A stretch of DNA of 52,472 nt from Candidatus Persebacteraceae bacterium Df01 (GCA_030386295.1 JANQAO010000002.1:250868-303339), one strand, 5' to 3'; positions 7,242 to 17,388 are shown, counted from the stretch's first letter. Translations and numbers: made by a program. The notes: generated by a model from the sequence alone, not told the origin.

Positions 7242-8971
7242 CCCAAAGCGAACGGAGGCGGCTGGCACGCCTTTATCTCCCGTATTTGCTTCGCCATCGC
7301 GCTCCCTTTATCGGCATGGTCACGTGCATGCTAGCGGTAGCAGCTTTGGAACCGTTGTTGCCGATGATGATGAAACCACTGTTGGATTCCGCCGAAAATA
7401 CCGATTTTTTTGTCCAGCCAACGTGGCTACCTTACGTTTTATTGGGCTTAATTACATTATTGTCCTTGTTTAGCTATGGTCGTTCCTATTTAGGTGGCTG
7501 GCTGAACGTCACCATGCAAAAAAAATTGCGCGATGATATGACGGCACATTTATTGCGCCTGCCGCTCAACCATCGGCAAACGGAAACGCTGGGGAAAACC
7601 ACATCTCGCTTTATGGCTTTTGTACCGGCATTGGCTTCGCCCGTCCTGCCAGTATTTACGGCACTGGTGCAAGAAACCGTTAAAACCGCGGTTTATCTTA
7701 GCTGGATGTTTTATTTGCAATGGAAATTGGCATGCATTGTATTAGTAGCAGTGCCGTTTGTGTCGTTGTTGATTAAAATATTGGGGACAAAAATGAAAAT
7801 TGCTGCAACTCGTGCCCAGAGAGATATTGCTGCAAGCCAAAGTCATTTAAATGAAACAGTGCGGCTGTTACCAATTATCAAACTTGCTAGCGACAGTACC
7901 GCCGAGCATTCATTACGAGATAAATTTTCTTCATTACGAGGTGCACAGCTACGTCAACAAATCGTAATAGCTGCGGGACAACCGCTATCACAGATGATTA
8001 TCGCCATTCCCAGCGCGGTTATTCTTGTGTACGTGGTAGACGCTTTGCTCAATGCGCAAATGAGCAGCGGCGATGTCGCCGCGTTTGTCGGTGTGATGCT
8101 GCTGATGCCGCGTTCAGTGCGTGTAATTACCCGATCAACGTCAATATTTGAAGAACTGATCGTGGCGGCGCGTGAAATTTCTTATTTTTTAGGGACCGAT
8201 ACCGAAATAGATAACGGCAAAACAACAATAGCGCGAGCACAGGGAGCAATTGCTTTTGAAAACATTTCTTTTGCTTACAATCAAAATACGCAATTGGTAC
8301 TGGACGACGTGTCGCTGACTCTTGCGCCCGGTGAAACGGTAGCGTTGGTGGGACGCTCCGGTGCCGGCAAAACGACTTTAGCAAATCTATTACCGCGCTT
8401 TTACACACCGACGGCGGGCGTAATTCGGTTAGACAACCACGATTTACGAGAGATCTCTTTAGCGTCATTGCGCCACCAAATTGCGCTAGTCACACAAGAA
8501 CCGCTGTTGTTTGATGACACCGTGGCGATAAACGTAGCGTATCCCGACGGAGGCGCGGCGGATATTGATAAAGTTGAGCGAGCATTAAAAAATGCTGCTG
8601 CCAATGATTTTGTCGCCGCCTTGCCACATGGTATACAAACGCGGATAGGCGAAAATGGCGCATATTTATCGGGCGGGCAGCGACAACGATTGGCATTGGC
8701 ACGAGCTTTTTACCGTGACGCACCCATTATTATTTTGGACGAGGCGACATCGGCACTGGACAGTGAAACCGAAACCACAATTAAAGAAGCCATGCGGCGC
8801 CTGCTTATCGGGCGCACGGCAATTATCATTGCTCACCGATTTTCTACAATTGATTTTGCTGACCGTATTATTGTGTTGGACGGCGGTAAAATTATCGCTT
8901 CGGGAACGGTCGCCACTTTACGCCATACTTGCCCTCTGTTTGCAGAATTGTATGATGCGCAAATCATTTAA
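7232..8971 (+). CDS. msbA: MsbA-type lipid exporter ABC transporter (fused TMD-NBD)
   Basis: A 579-aa half-transporter with about six transmembrane helices (residues about 25-310) followed by an ATPase domain. Motifs seen: Walker A GRSGAGKTT, the HDLRE...SLASLRHQIALVTQ Q-loop region, signature LSGGQRQRLALARA, Walker B IIILDEATSALD and the H-loop AHRFSTI. The ATPase part follows E. coli MsbA almost block for block, so flipping of lipid A-core across the inner membrane is the likely job. Other lipid or peptide exporters of this class cannot be excluded. Translation starts at TTG 7232, overlapping the glycosyltransferase by 10 bp. Confidence 0.85.
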   Translation: MEITQSERRRLARLYLPYLLRHRAPFIGMVTCMLAVAALEPLLPMMMKPLLDSAENTDFFVQPTWLPYVLLGLITLLSLFSYGRSYLGGWLNVTMQKKLRDDMTAHLLRLPLNHRQTETLGKTTSRFMAFVPALASPVLPVFTALVQETVKTAVYLSWMFYLQWKLACIVLVAVPFVSLLIKILGTKMKIAATRAQRDIAASQSHLNETVRLLPIIKLASDSTAEHSLRDKFSSLRGAQLRQQIVIAAGQPLSQMIIAIPSAVILVYVVDALLNAQMSSGDVAAFVGVMLLMPRSVRVITRSTSIFEELIVAAREISYFLGTDTEIDNGKTTIARAQGAIAFENISFAYNQNTQLVLDDVSLTLAPGETVALVGRSGAGKTTLANLLPRFYTPTAGVIRLDNHDLREISLASLRHQIALVTQEPLLFDDTVAINVAYPDGGAADIDKVERALKNAAANDFVAALPHGIQTRIGENGAYLSGGQRQRLALARAFYRDAPIIILDEATSALDSETETTIKEAMRRLLIGRTAIIIAHRFSTIDFADRIIVLDGGKIIASGTVATLRHTCPLFAELYDAQII

Positions 8972-8974
8972 TTA

Positions 8975-10462
8975 ATGAACAATATGTGTCAACTTTGGCA
9001 CTATCCAAATCGTTTTGTTGCTATATATTTAATAGCACGTTTTGTCATTTGGACAGTAGTTATATGGCTGACACAACCGACGCTGCCGCTGGACGTGCTG
9101 GAACATTTAGCTTGGGGGAAAGAGTGGCGTCTAGTATATTCCAGTCATCCCGGACTGCCAGCATGGATTAATGAGGCAGTCCATATCACATTTTCTGGCA
9201 ATCATTTGGCATTGTCGGCAATATCACCTTTTTTCTCTTGTGTGGCGATATGGGCAGTTTGGCAATTGGCGCGAGATACACTCAAAAACAATAATACCGC
9301 AGCAATTGCTGCCTTATCTTTGGAAGGAGTGTTTTATTTTAATATCAGCGCCATAGAATTCAATCACAATGTCGCCCAACTAACCGCAATTACCTTGTTT
9401 TTTTTGACTGTATGGCGCGCATTTTCACTAGGAAAATATTGGTGGCCGGTAGCCGGTATGATAGCGGCTTTTGCCATGTGGGCCAAATATTCTTCACTGC
9501 TAGTGCTCGTAAGTATATTTTTGTGGAGTTTGTGGGATCGGCAAGCGCGAGGGTTTTATCGTAGCTGGGGACCATACGCAGCGATGGCAGTTTTTACCAT
9601 TTTGATCCTTCCCAATATTTGGGCGTTAACAGCAACTGATTTTCAACCGGTAGAATTTGCTTTTAACCGGGCAAAAAAATCAACTGCATGGTGGCAGTCA
9701 GCCGTATTCCCTCTGCACTTTATGCTAGCGCAAGTAATGGCGTCTATCTTAGCCGTAGCGTTATGTCGGTTAGCAACAGGGCGTTGGTTACCACGATGGT
9801 CAACAGCAACACCCACTTTTTCAAACCGTTTTATTATCGTTGCCGCTTTCTCGCCACTATTACTTGCGATGTTAATTTCGGCTGTTGGTGGATTGCGCTT
9901 TAAATCCACGTGGGGGGCAGCTATGTGTTCTTTGTGGCCTCTGTTAATATTAATGTGGCATGGTGATGGCAAACTCAATATACGTTTTTGGCGTCGTGGT
10001 TTTATTATTATCTCAGCATTGACCGTTATCATTCATACCGCTATTTTTATAGGAGGTCCTTATCTCACCGGAAAAGCAAAGCGTGTACACTATCCCGCTG
10101 CCCAAATTGCCTCACACATAGACCGCGAATGGGCGCAACAATTTCCGGAACAGCCTCTGTCCTATGTTATTGGTAAAAAACATACAGCTTCTATGGTTTC
10201 ATATTACTCACAATGGCGACCGTCGGCAGTGATAGACGGAGATTTAAAAAAGAGTTTTTGGGTAAAAGCAGACGATATTCATCAGTCAGGTGCTGTTATT
10301 GTGTGGGTAGTGGATAATGGCAAAGGCAGACAAAACCAGCCTTTTGTTTTTTCTCAAAGCACTCCCCTGTTACAGCGGCAACCTAACTTCAAGGTTGATT
10401 GGTTAAGCGGTGCTAATTTACCGGCTTTAGAAATGGGATGGGCGATATTACCGCCGAGATAA
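8975..10462 (+). CDS. GT39/ArnT-like membrane glycosyltransferase
   Basis: A 495-aa polytopic protein with about ten hydrophobic segments. After TM1 it has LPLDVLEHLAWG, the acidic loop in which PMT/ArnT-type transferases keep their catalytic Asp/Glu. Later come the SHPGLPAWINEA motif and WAKYSS, common in bacterial dolichyl-P-mannose-protein mannosyltransferase-like proteins. These use polyprenyl-phosphate sugars to modify lipid A or other periplasmic acceptors. It begins 3 nt after the msbA stop and completes the operon. Family assignment is fairly firm; the substrate is unknown. Confidence 0.78.
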   Translation: MNNMCQLWHYPNRFVAIYLIARFVIWTVVIWLTQPTLPLDVLEHLAWGKEWRLVYSSHPGLPAWINEAVHITFSGNHLALSAISPFFSCVAIWAVWQLARDTLKNNNTAAIAALSLEGVFYFNISAIEFNHNVAQLTAITLFFLTVWRAFSLGKYWWPVAGMIAAFAMWAKYSSLLVLVSIFLWSLWDRQARGFYRSWGPYAAMAVFTILILPNIWALTATDFQPVEFAFNRAKKSTAWWQSAVFPLHFMLAQVMASILAVALCRLATGRWLPRWSTATPTFSNRFIIVAAFSPLLLAMLISAVGGLRFKSTWGAAMCSLWPLLILMWHGDGKLNIRFWRRGFIIISALTVIIHTAIFIGGPYLTGKAKRVHYPAAQIASHIDREWAQQFPEQPLSYVIGKKHTASMVSYYSQWRPSAVIDGDLKKSFWVKADDIHQSGAVIVWVVDNGKGRQNQPFVFSQSTPLLQRQPNFKVDWLSGANLPALEMGWAILPPR

Positions 10463-10617
10463 CGTATCAGGTTCGCATTCCAATAAGCGACCAAGCGGCT
10501 TTTTCTCTAAAACCCAGCCAGCGCTTTATTCAAAACTATGAGCGATGTGCAACACCAAAGCAAAAAATACTGAACAGTAAATTAGCCACCAAAGACGAAA
10601 TAACGGCAGGTAAGCCG

Positions 10618-12225
10618 CTAATTAACTGCGTCTTCCAAAATAAGAGCAGCTGCCTTTTCGGCAATCATCAGCGTCGGCGCGTTGGTATTTCCCGAAATAA
10701 TATCTGGCATGATAGAGGCGTCAGCGACACGCAATCCTGACAATCCACGCACTCGCAAGCGCGAGTCCACGACCGCAGTATCGTCATCTTCCCGCCCCAT
10801 CTTACAAGTGCCAGTAGGATGAAAAATAGTAGTGGAATGCTCTCCTGCCGCCAATGCCAACTCTTCATCACTTTGCATCCCTGTACCCGGAGCAATTTCT
10901 TTTGATACAAATTTGGACAAAGGAGCGGCGGCACACAAGTGGCGGGAATGACGAATAGCGCGAGCCGCTGTTAGACGGTCTTGCGGATGAGATAAATGTT
11001 GTGCATCAATCACCGGCGTGGCGAGTGGGTCGGCTGAAGCAATGCGCACATAACCGCGACTATGTGGACGCAAATCGCACACCGACGCTGTAAAGCCGGG
11101 ATGGCGATGTAGCGGGTCACCAAAATTATCCAATGACAGCGGTTGCAGGTGATATTGCAAATCAGGTGCTGGCATACTGTCATCGCTGTACGCAAAACAT
11201 CCCAGCTGGCTGGGAGCCGATGCTAGCGGACCTCGCCGACAGAAAACATATTGCAGTCCCATGCCAACTTTCCACAACGGGTTATATGACATTTCATTAA
11301 GAGTACGCACGCCGTTAACGGAAAAAGCGATACGAATTTGCAGATGGTCTTGTAAATTTTCACCAACGCCTGGCAAGGCGTGAACTGTTTCCACACCGAC
11401 TTCACTGAGCAGTTCTGGCGAGCCAATGCCTGAACACTGCAAAATCTGCGGTGACCCAATGCTACCTGCCGACAAGATAACCTCACCATCAGTATGTACC
11501 GTTTGCACTCCGTCTAGTGTTTGATATTCCACACCCACAACATTTCCATTTTCTAACAACAACCGCCGACCACGGGCGCCGGTTTCCACAGTCAAATTTG
11601 GTCTTTGTCTGATCGGCCACAAAAAAGCATCCGCCGACGTCTGTCGCATTCCGTTTTTTTGGTTAACCTGATAATAGGACACACCCAAATTATCGCCACC
11701 GTTAAAATCCTCCACTCGAGGAATACCACAGGTTTCAGCTGCCTCCGCAAAAGCGTCCAAAATACGCCAGTTGCTACGCACCGGTTGTACACAAACCTCA
11801 CCACTTTGGTTGTGTAATGCGCCACCCAGTATGGCGTTATTTTCGTGGCGTAAAAAATAAGGTAGCACGCTATTCCATTCCCAACCTTCACAGCCAGCTT
11901 GCGCCCACAAATCATAATCACGCGCTTGACCGCGAATATAAATCATCCCGTTAATAGCAGAAGAACCGCCCAGCACTCGCCCTCGCGGATAAGGCAAGCG
12001 ACGACCGTTGAGATGCGGGTTTTCTTTGAGCACAAAGCACCAATCCGTAGCTGGATTGCCCATTGTCTGCAAGTAACCAATGGGAATTTTTAGCCAAATA
12101 TTGCCCCGTCCCGTACCGCCTGCTTCCAACAACAGCACCCGCGCGCTACCGGCGCTTAGCCGATTAGCCAGCAAACAACCCGCACTACCGCCACCTACTA
12201 CAATGTAATCGTAAATTTTTCGCAT
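10618..12225 (-). CDS. GMC-family FAD oxidoreductase (choline/alcohol dehydrogenase-like)
   Basis: The 535-aa protein opens with the FAD dinucleotide fold YIVVGGGSAGCLLANRL and LLLEAGG, then the GMC signatures GRVLGGSSAINGMIYIRG (about residues 80-97) and GSIGSPQILQCSGIG. The C-terminal catalytic region is TTIFHPTGTCKMG with the active His and NTNAPTLMIAEKAA. Such enzymes oxidise alcohols to aldehydes and pass electrons to the respiratory chain or O2. It resembles BetA and AlkJ but nothing fixes choline as the substrate. The divergent sarcosine oxidase operon makes a choline-betaine-sarcosine context attractive, as inference. TATAAT ends 5 nt before the start. Confidence 0.85.
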   Translation of the reverse strand: MRKIYDYIVVGGGSAGCLLANRLSAGSARVLLLEAGGTGRGNIWLKIPIGYLQTMGNPATDWCFVLKENPHLNGRRLPYPRGRVLGGSSAINGMIYIRGQARDYDLWAQAGCEGWEWNSVLPYFLRHENNAILGGALHNQSGEVCVQPVRSNWRILDAFAEAAETCGIPRVEDFNGGDNLGVSYYQVNQKNGMRQTSADAFLWPIRQRPNLTVETGARGRRLLLENGNVVGVEYQTLDGVQTVHTDGEVILSAGSIGSPQILQCSGIGSPELLSEVGVETVHALPGVGENLQDHLQIRIAFSVNGVRTLNEMSYNPLWKVGMGLQYVFCRRGPLASAPSQLGCFAYSDDSMPAPDLQYHLQPLSLDNFGDPLHRHPGFTASVCDLRPHSRGYVRIASADPLATPVIDAQHLSHPQDRLTAARAIRHSRHLCAAAPLSKFVSKEIAPGTGMQSDEELALAAGEHSTTIFHPTGTCKMGREDDDTAVVDSRLRVRGLSGLRVADASIMPDIISGNTNAPTLMIAEKAAALILEDAVN

Positions 12226-12230
12226 TTCTT

Positions 12231-12236
12231 ATTATA
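12231..12236 (-). promoter_or_regulatory. Consensus -10 box 5 nt before the GMC oxidoreductase start
   Basis: On the minus strand TATAAT is followed by AAGAA and ATG 12225, with no room for a normal leader. This is the tightest of the candidate leaderless arrangements in the window. No -35 match is seen. Confidence 0.45.
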
Positions 12237-12383
12237 TATTTATAGCTATTTTTGAAATTTCTCTTACCGTTTTCTCCATTATTCGCACCCTATTGACACC
12301 AAAAACGGATTTTCATTGCACATAATCTTCTTGGTAAGCGCGTAAACGCATGGCTAATTTATTTTGTTGTATCCTAACTTAAG

Positions 12384-13646
12384 ATGGACAGTATAATCAA
12401 CGATATGCCACTTGCTTTACTCCGTTGTGCTTTTCGCCGTCGCCCATTACGGCGTCTGATGCCGCCCACACCAACACGCAAAAAACATTACGATGTGGTG
12501 ATTATCGGTGGCGGTGGTCATGGGCTGGCGTGTGCTTATTATTTGGCTAAAAATCACGGCATTCGCAATGTTGCAGTGTTAGATAAAAGCTGGCTGGCTG
12601 GCGGCAATACGGCACGCAATACCACCATCATCCGCTCCAACTATCTAACCGCCGAAGCCGTTCGCTTTTATGGCGAATCCATGCGGCTGTATCAAAATTT
12701 ATCCTCTGAACTAGATATTAATTTGCTGTATTCACCGCGTGGTCATTTAACTTTGGCACATACCGACGCCGCTTGTCGCACTGCCCGCTGGCGTGCCAAC
12801 ATGAACCGCCACTTGGGTGAAGACTCACGCTTTGTTGACCGCCGCGAATTAGCCGAACTCTGCCCGCAACTCAACATGTCGGAAACAGTACGCTATCCCA
12901 TTCAGGGAGCGCTGTACCATCCGCCCGGAGCCATCGCCCGCCACGATGCGGTAGCCTGGGGATATGCCATCCGCGCCGCCGAAATGGGAGTTTCCGTTTT
13001 TTCCCACACCGAAGTAACCGAAGTGCTCCAAGCAGGTGGTAAAGCAGTTGGTGTTCGTCTAGCCGACGGCAGCGAAATTGGTGCCGGCACGGTCATGCAG
13101 GCGGTCGCTGGTCAAAGCTCACAGGTCGCGGCGATGGCTGGTTTTAAAGTGCCTATCACCAGCATTCCTTTACAGGCAATGGTGTCACAACCGTTAGCGC
13201 CATTTTTGGACCCCATTATTGTTTCCGGTTCGTTACACGTATACATCTCGCAATCAGCACGTGGCGAATTAGTTATGGGCGGTAGTGTAGACCCGCGGCC
13301 ACTACACCGTTCGCGCTCCACATTGCATTTCAAAGAATCACTGGCAGGCGATATTTTGCAATTGTTCCCATTTTTGGGCGGAGTACGGTTGCTGCGACAA
13401 TGGGCTGGCGTCGCCGACATGACGGCAGATTTTTCACCTGTAATGGGTAAAACGCCGCTAGACAATTACTATATTGATGCCGGCTGGGGAACATGGGGAT
13501 TTAAAGCTACACCAGTATGCGGAGTTACCATGGCAGAAACCGTCGCCACCGGTCAGCCACCGGCACTGATTACACCTTATGCGATGTCACGTTTTGATAA
13601 TTTGTCACTTGTCGGCGAAAAAGGCGCTGCCGCGGTTGGGCACTAA
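12384..13646 (+). CDS. soxB: Sarcosine oxidase beta subunit
   Basis: SoxB is the catalytic subunit of heterotetrameric sarcosine oxidase, carrying FAD and the covalent FMN site and oxidising sarcosine to glycine plus a C1 unit. The 420-aa product has the Rossmann motif VVIIGGGGHG (38-47), AVLDKSWLAGGNTARNTTIIRSNYL and the C-terminal WGTWGFKATPVCG block typical of the DadA-like SoxB family. It has an Arg-rich N-terminal extension of about 30 residues before the fold. A TATCCT hexamer lies 8 nt before the ATG. It leads the four-gene operon soxB-D-A-G with very tight spacing. Confidence 0.93.
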   Translation: MDSIINDMPLALLRCAFRRRPLRRLMPPTPTRKKHYDVVIIGGGGHGLACAYYLAKNHGIRNVAVLDKSWLAGGNTARNTTIIRSNYLTAEAVRFYGESMRLYQNLSSELDINLLYSPRGHLTLAHTDAACRTARWRANMNRHLGEDSRFVDRRELAELCPQLNMSETVRYPIQGALYHPPGAIARHDAVAWGYAIRAAEMGVSVFSHTEVTEVLQAGGKAVGVRLADGSEIGAGTVMQAVAGQSSQVAAMAGFKVPITSIPLQAMVSQPLAPFLDPIIVSGSLHVYISQSARGELVMGGSVDPRPLHRSRSTLHFKESLAGDILQLFPFLGGVRLLRQWAGVADMTADFSPVMGKTPLDNYYIDAGWGTWGFKATPVCGVTMAETVATGQPPALITPYAMSRFDNLSLVGEKGAAAVGH

Positions 13647-13649
13647 TCT

Positions 13650-13928
13650 ATGAAATTGATACCCTGCCCGCTCAACGGTCCACGCCCAGAAGATGAATTT
13701 GTCTGTGGCGGCTCTATTCGCGCCGTTCCGCCGTCGGATGCTGATGATGCAACTTGGCGTGATTATTTGTTTTTTGACGCCAATTTGCCTAACGAAGTGT
13801 GGGAATGGTGGTGTCACACACCTAGTGTATATTGGTTTGCCGCACGTCGTGACACGTACTCAGACGTTATCAGTGCCACGATGACAGTAGGCGAAGCACA
13901 AAAACAGTTGGAGGCGGGAACATTATGA
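13650..13928 (+). CDS. soxD: Sarcosine oxidase delta subunit, variant lacking the usual zinc cysteines
   Basis: This 92-aa subunit lies 3 nt after soxB and overlaps soxA by 4 bp, the canonical place of the delta subunit. It has the family framework CPLNGPRPEDEFVCGG (6-21), a WxDYLFF block and WWCHTPSVYWFAARRDT. In well-studied delta subunits Zn is held by Cys6, Cys9, a His and a later Cys. Here position 9 is Asn and the last ligand position is Val, so a tetrahedral Zn site is unlikely. I recall similar CPxNG variants in other marine bacteria, so it may be a subfamily rather than decay. The symbol clashes with the sulfur-oxidation soxD at 24383. Confidence 0.9.
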   Translation: MKLIPCPLNGPRPEDEFVCGGSIRAVPPSDADDATWRDYLFFDANLPNEVWEWWCHTPSVYWFAARRDTYSDVISATMTVGEAQKQLEAGTL

Positions 13929-16657
13929 AGGCGGGGCGGTTTATTGACACCAGCAACCGCGTGTCTTTCAATTTTGAAGGACGGCAAATGGAAGGTTTTT
14001 CTGGTGACACTATTGCCACGGCTTTGTGGCGCGCTGGAACCAAAACGCTTTCTCGTTCTTTCAAATACCATCGCCGGCGTGGTCTGTTGTCTTTGTCCGG
14101 TGCCGACGCCAACACGCTGATGGATATAGATGACCATCCCAACGCCCAAGCTGACCGTACCCCCATCGCCCCCAATATGGTGGTTCGTCCGCGCCATTAC
14201 TTAGGAACGCTGGAAAATGACAAAATGGCAATTTTGGGGCAATTTTCCCGTTTCTTACCTCCTGGTTTTTATTACAAAGCTTTTTTCAAACCGCGCGGAA
14301 TATGGTCAAAATGGGAACCACTCATCCGTAATCTAGCCGGTCTTGGCGTTGTCAATCAAACAGCGACACCGTCACATATAGAAAAAGCGCACGATTTTTG
14401 TGATGTCGCCATTATTGGCGGCGGTCCAGCAGGATTAAGTGCTGCATTGACGGCAGCCCGCGCGGGCAAAAGTGTACGGTTGCTAGATAAAAACCCGCTT
14501 CTCGGCGGCTCACTCAATTGGCGTCCAGATGAAAGTGGCGACGGTGAAAGATTGCTGGCTTCTGTTGAGGCAGAAACGGGTATAAAAGTACTGTTGCAAT
14601 GCGATGTGACCGGCGTGTTTGAAGATAACCTGATTGTTGCCACGCAACCCAATTGCGCTTGGCGTTTGCGCGCTGAACAGATTATCTACTCCACTGGAGC
14701 CCGCGAGCTGCCAGCGGTATTTACTGGCAATGATTTGCCGGGCGTGATGCTAGTATCTGCGGCACTCCGATTGGCATTTTTATATGATTTGGCATGTGGC
14801 AAGCGCGCTGTCATACTGGCATCTTGCTCCGCCGACGCCGATGCCGCACGGGCATTAACAAACTACGGCGTATCTATTACTGCCATACTAAATCTTGCTG
14901 CCAAAGACGCCCCATGGGCAGCTCAGTTGACCGCCGACGGTTTTGATGTTCGCCACAATGTAACTGTTTTTACTGCCACCGGAACTCAAAGCGTAAGTGG
15001 CGCAAACGCTATTATTGACGGCACGCAGGAAAAATTTTCCTGCGACTGCGTGTTGATGAACGCTGGTAGTATTCCCGCCTCCGAGTTGCCAGCGGCTATC
15101 GGTATCACTTTTCCATATGATGACGTATTGTGCCGCCCGGTTATTGAGCACGCAGCATTGGCTGGCGCAGTACACAACCGCCCGTCTTTGTCGGCAGCTA
15201 TTGCCGACGGTGCCGAGGCAATGAATGGCGGCACCCGCCCGCCCGCCGATACCACACCATCGCCCGCATCCGCCGTGTTGTGGGATGGTAAAGGCAAGGC
15301 TTTTGTGGATTTTGATGAAGACTTACAACCACGCGATTTGGATGATGCCATAGATGAAGGCTTTGACGATATTCAGCTACTCAAACGCTATACCACCGCA
15401 GGAATGGGTCCAGCACAAGGGAAATTGACCAATATTCACGCTGCTCGTCATCTGGCTCAGCGCCTAAACTGCGCAGTGAGCATGGTAGGACAGGTCACAG
15501 CTCGTCCACCAGCGGCAGCAGAAACGCTAGCTCAACTGGCCGGTGAAGAACATCCTATCAAGCGCACCGTACTGCACGGTCAGCACACGCATTTGTCAGC
15601 TCAGTTCATGCCCGCTAGTGCTTGGTTACGGCCAGCCTATTATATCGGAGCCGAAAAAGAATCTCTTGCGGTACGACAACATATAGGTATGATTGACATT
15701 TCCACATTGGGTAAGATGCAAATTACCGGCCCTGACGCAGCCGTGCTTTTAGAGCGCCTGTACACTGGAAAATTCCAAAAACAGGCTGTCGGTGCCGTTC
15801 GTTACGCCTTAATGTTGGACGAAAGTGGCATTATTACCGACGACGGCGTAGTGGCACGGCTAGACGAAGAACGTTTTTGGGTTACAACCACAACTGGCAA
15901 CGCCGATGCTATTTACCGGCAAATGTTACTATGGTGCGCTCGCTGGCAGTTACGGGTAGATGTTGTCAACATGACATCGGCCTATGCCGCCATCAATTTA
16001 GCTGGTCCGGAAGCACCGCCGCTATTAGAAAAAATAGCCGGTCAATCTATTAATATAAACTACATGAAGACAGCGGAAATTAATTTGCAGGGAATTCCAG
16101 CAATATTATTACGTGTCGGATTCGTCGGCGAAAAAGGCTATGAAATTCATTTGCCGATGGGTCACATGCGAAATTTGTGGAAAGAACTATTACCGCATGC
16201 ACAGCCTTTTGGCGTAGAAGCCCAGCGGTTGTTGCGATTGGAAAAAGGACACGTTATCGTTGGACAAGATACCGACGGGTTGACTACACCGCTAGAAGCA
16301 GACATGGCGTGGTCACTAGGACGCGATAAAGATTTTTATCTAGGTCAGCGAGCTTTGGAGATTCACCGGCAACGCGGTATTCACCGACAATTACGCGGCT
16401 TCACAATAACGGCATGCTGGCGAAACCGGCTCAACGAAGCCGATTTAGTACTGGACGACAAAGGCCACGCGGTGGGGCATGTCACATCAGTATCGTATTC
16501 GCCGACGCTGGATTGTATGGTGGGGCTGGCTTATGCGTCACCACAAACGCCGCGAGATAGTGGTGACCTGCGCATTCGCACGGCAAGCGGTGAAATTATG
16601 CAAGCACAGGTACGGTTACTACCGTTTTACGACCCCAAAGGAGAAAGACAGCAATGA
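13925..16657 (+). CDS. soxA: Sarcosine oxidase alpha subunit
   Basis: The 910-aa subunit combines three parts. An N-terminal 2Fe-2S-fold-like region holds GFSGDTIATALWRAG and SRSFKYHRRRGL. An NAD-binding pyridine-nucleotide oxidoreductase domain holds VAIIGGGPAGLSAALTAARAG (about 158-178). A C-terminal aminomethyltransferase (GcvT-like) domain from about residue 540 is expected to bind tetrahydrofolate and capture the methyl carbon; it holds the RLLRLEKGHVIVGQDTDG block. It overlaps soxD and soxG by 4 bp each. It is somewhat shorter than the roughly 960-1000 aa I expect, without an obvious missing domain. Confidence 0.93.
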   Translation: MKAGRFIDTSNRVSFNFEGRQMEGFSGDTIATALWRAGTKTLSRSFKYHRRRGLLSLSGADANTLMDIDDHPNAQADRTPIAPNMVVRPRHYLGTLENDKMAILGQFSRFLPPGFYYKAFFKPRGIWSKWEPLIRNLAGLGVVNQTATPSHIEKAHDFCDVAIIGGGPAGLSAALTAARAGKSVRLLDKNPLLGGSLNWRPDESGDGERLLASVEAETGIKVLLQCDVTGVFEDNLIVATQPNCAWRLRAEQIIYSTGARELPAVFTGNDLPGVMLVSAALRLAFLYDLACGKRAVILASCSADADAARALTNYGVSITAILNLAAKDAPWAAQLTADGFDVRHNVTVFTATGTQSVSGANAIIDGTQEKFSCDCVLMNAGSIPASELPAAIGITFPYDDVLCRPVIEHAALAGAVHNRPSLSAAIADGAEAMNGGTRPPADTTPSPASAVLWDGKGKAFVDFDEDLQPRDLDDAIDEGFDDIQLLKRYTTAGMGPAQGKLTNIHAARHLAQRLNCAVSMVGQVTARPPAAAETLAQLAGEEHPIKRTVLHGQHTHLSAQFMPASAWLRPAYYIGAEKESLAVRQHIGMIDISTLGKMQITGPDAAVLLERLYTGKFQKQAVGAVRYALMLDESGIITDDGVVARLDEERFWVTTTTGNADAIYRQMLLWCARWQLRVDVVNMTSAYAAINLAGPEAPPLLEKIAGQSININYMKTAEINLQGIPAILLRVGFVGEKGYEIHLPMGHMRNLWKELLPHAQPFGVEAQRLLRLEKGHVIVGQDTDGLTTPLEADMAWSLGRDKDFYLGQRALEIHRQRGIHRQLRGFTITACWRNRLNEADLVLDDKGHAVGHVTSVSYSPTLDCMVGLAYASPQTPRDSGDLRIRTASGEIMQAQVRLLPFYDPKGERQQ

Positions 16658-17262
16658 GTTGGCGGTGGCGCAGTCCGCTAGCGGGAGTATTTGGCAAACA
16701 CGCCGAATGGTGCGCGGTAGCGGATTCTGATATTGTTGAAGACACCGGTAGCGACACAGCGATGACGCTGGGTTTTTGTGACTTGTCACCGTTACCGCGA
16801 TTGGGTGCTAAGGGCGATACCGAAAAACGAGTGCCTAATATTAACCACAGCGCAGTGATGAAAACCGGCTCTCTCTGTTGCCGGCTGTCGGCGGACGAGT
16901 TTTTATTATTAGCCGCGCCGGACGGCACGGCACCGGAACTGTCCGAAGTTTTGCCGAAACCACGCCTACTGCTACCACGTCGTGATTCGCATTGCTGTCT
17001 CGGCTTGTGCGGGTGGCGTGCGCCAGAAATGCTGTCATTATTATGCGCGGTGGCACCACCGGAGAAGGATGAATTGCTACAAACTCGAGTAGCAGAAATT
17101 GGTGCCTTGGTTATCAGGGACGCCCGCACCGACGTTCCTGCTTTTAATTTACTCGTGGACAGCGGTTATGCCATGCACTTATGGGATGCAATTAGACACG
17201 CAGCAACAGCTCGGAACGGTAGTGTTATCGGCTGGCGACAGTGGCGAGAATTGTTTTCCTAA
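16654..17262 (+). CDS. soxG: Sarcosine oxidase gamma subunit
   Basis: A 202-aa protein that starts in the ATGA overlap with soxA and ends the operon, the usual place of SoxG. It has the start SPLAGVFGKHAE, the mid-region RLSADEFLLLAAPDG and the C-terminal DVPAFNLLVDSGYAMHLWDAI block typical of this weakly conserved structural subunit, which is related to the GcvT fold. glyA, folD or purU, often found next to this operon elsewhere, are not adjacent here. Confidence 0.85.
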   Translation: MSWRWRSPLAGVFGKHAEWCAVADSDIVEDTGSDTAMTLGFCDLSPLPRLGAKGDTEKRVPNINHSAVMKTGSLCCRLSADEFLLLAAPDGTAPELSEVLPKPRLLLPRRDSHCCLGLCGWRAPEMLSLLCAVAPPEKDELLQTRVAEIGALVIRDARTDVPAFNLLVDSGYAMHLWDAIRHAATARNGSVIGWRQWRELFS

Positions 17263-17388
17263 TTTAAAACTTAAATATTTTCTCATACAAGCGAATTTAC
17301 GTCGCTTTGTGACAGCCAATTTAATTTTTTGCTTATTAAAAAAAATTCGGCACTTATGTTTTATGTTACTGTGGCGAGAAATGCTATT

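Noticed and set aside
10463-10617. Possible ncRNA between the GT39 and GMC genes
   Set aside because: Only 4-5 bp imperfect hairpins are visible and no T-tract follows; nothing supports an RNA gene.
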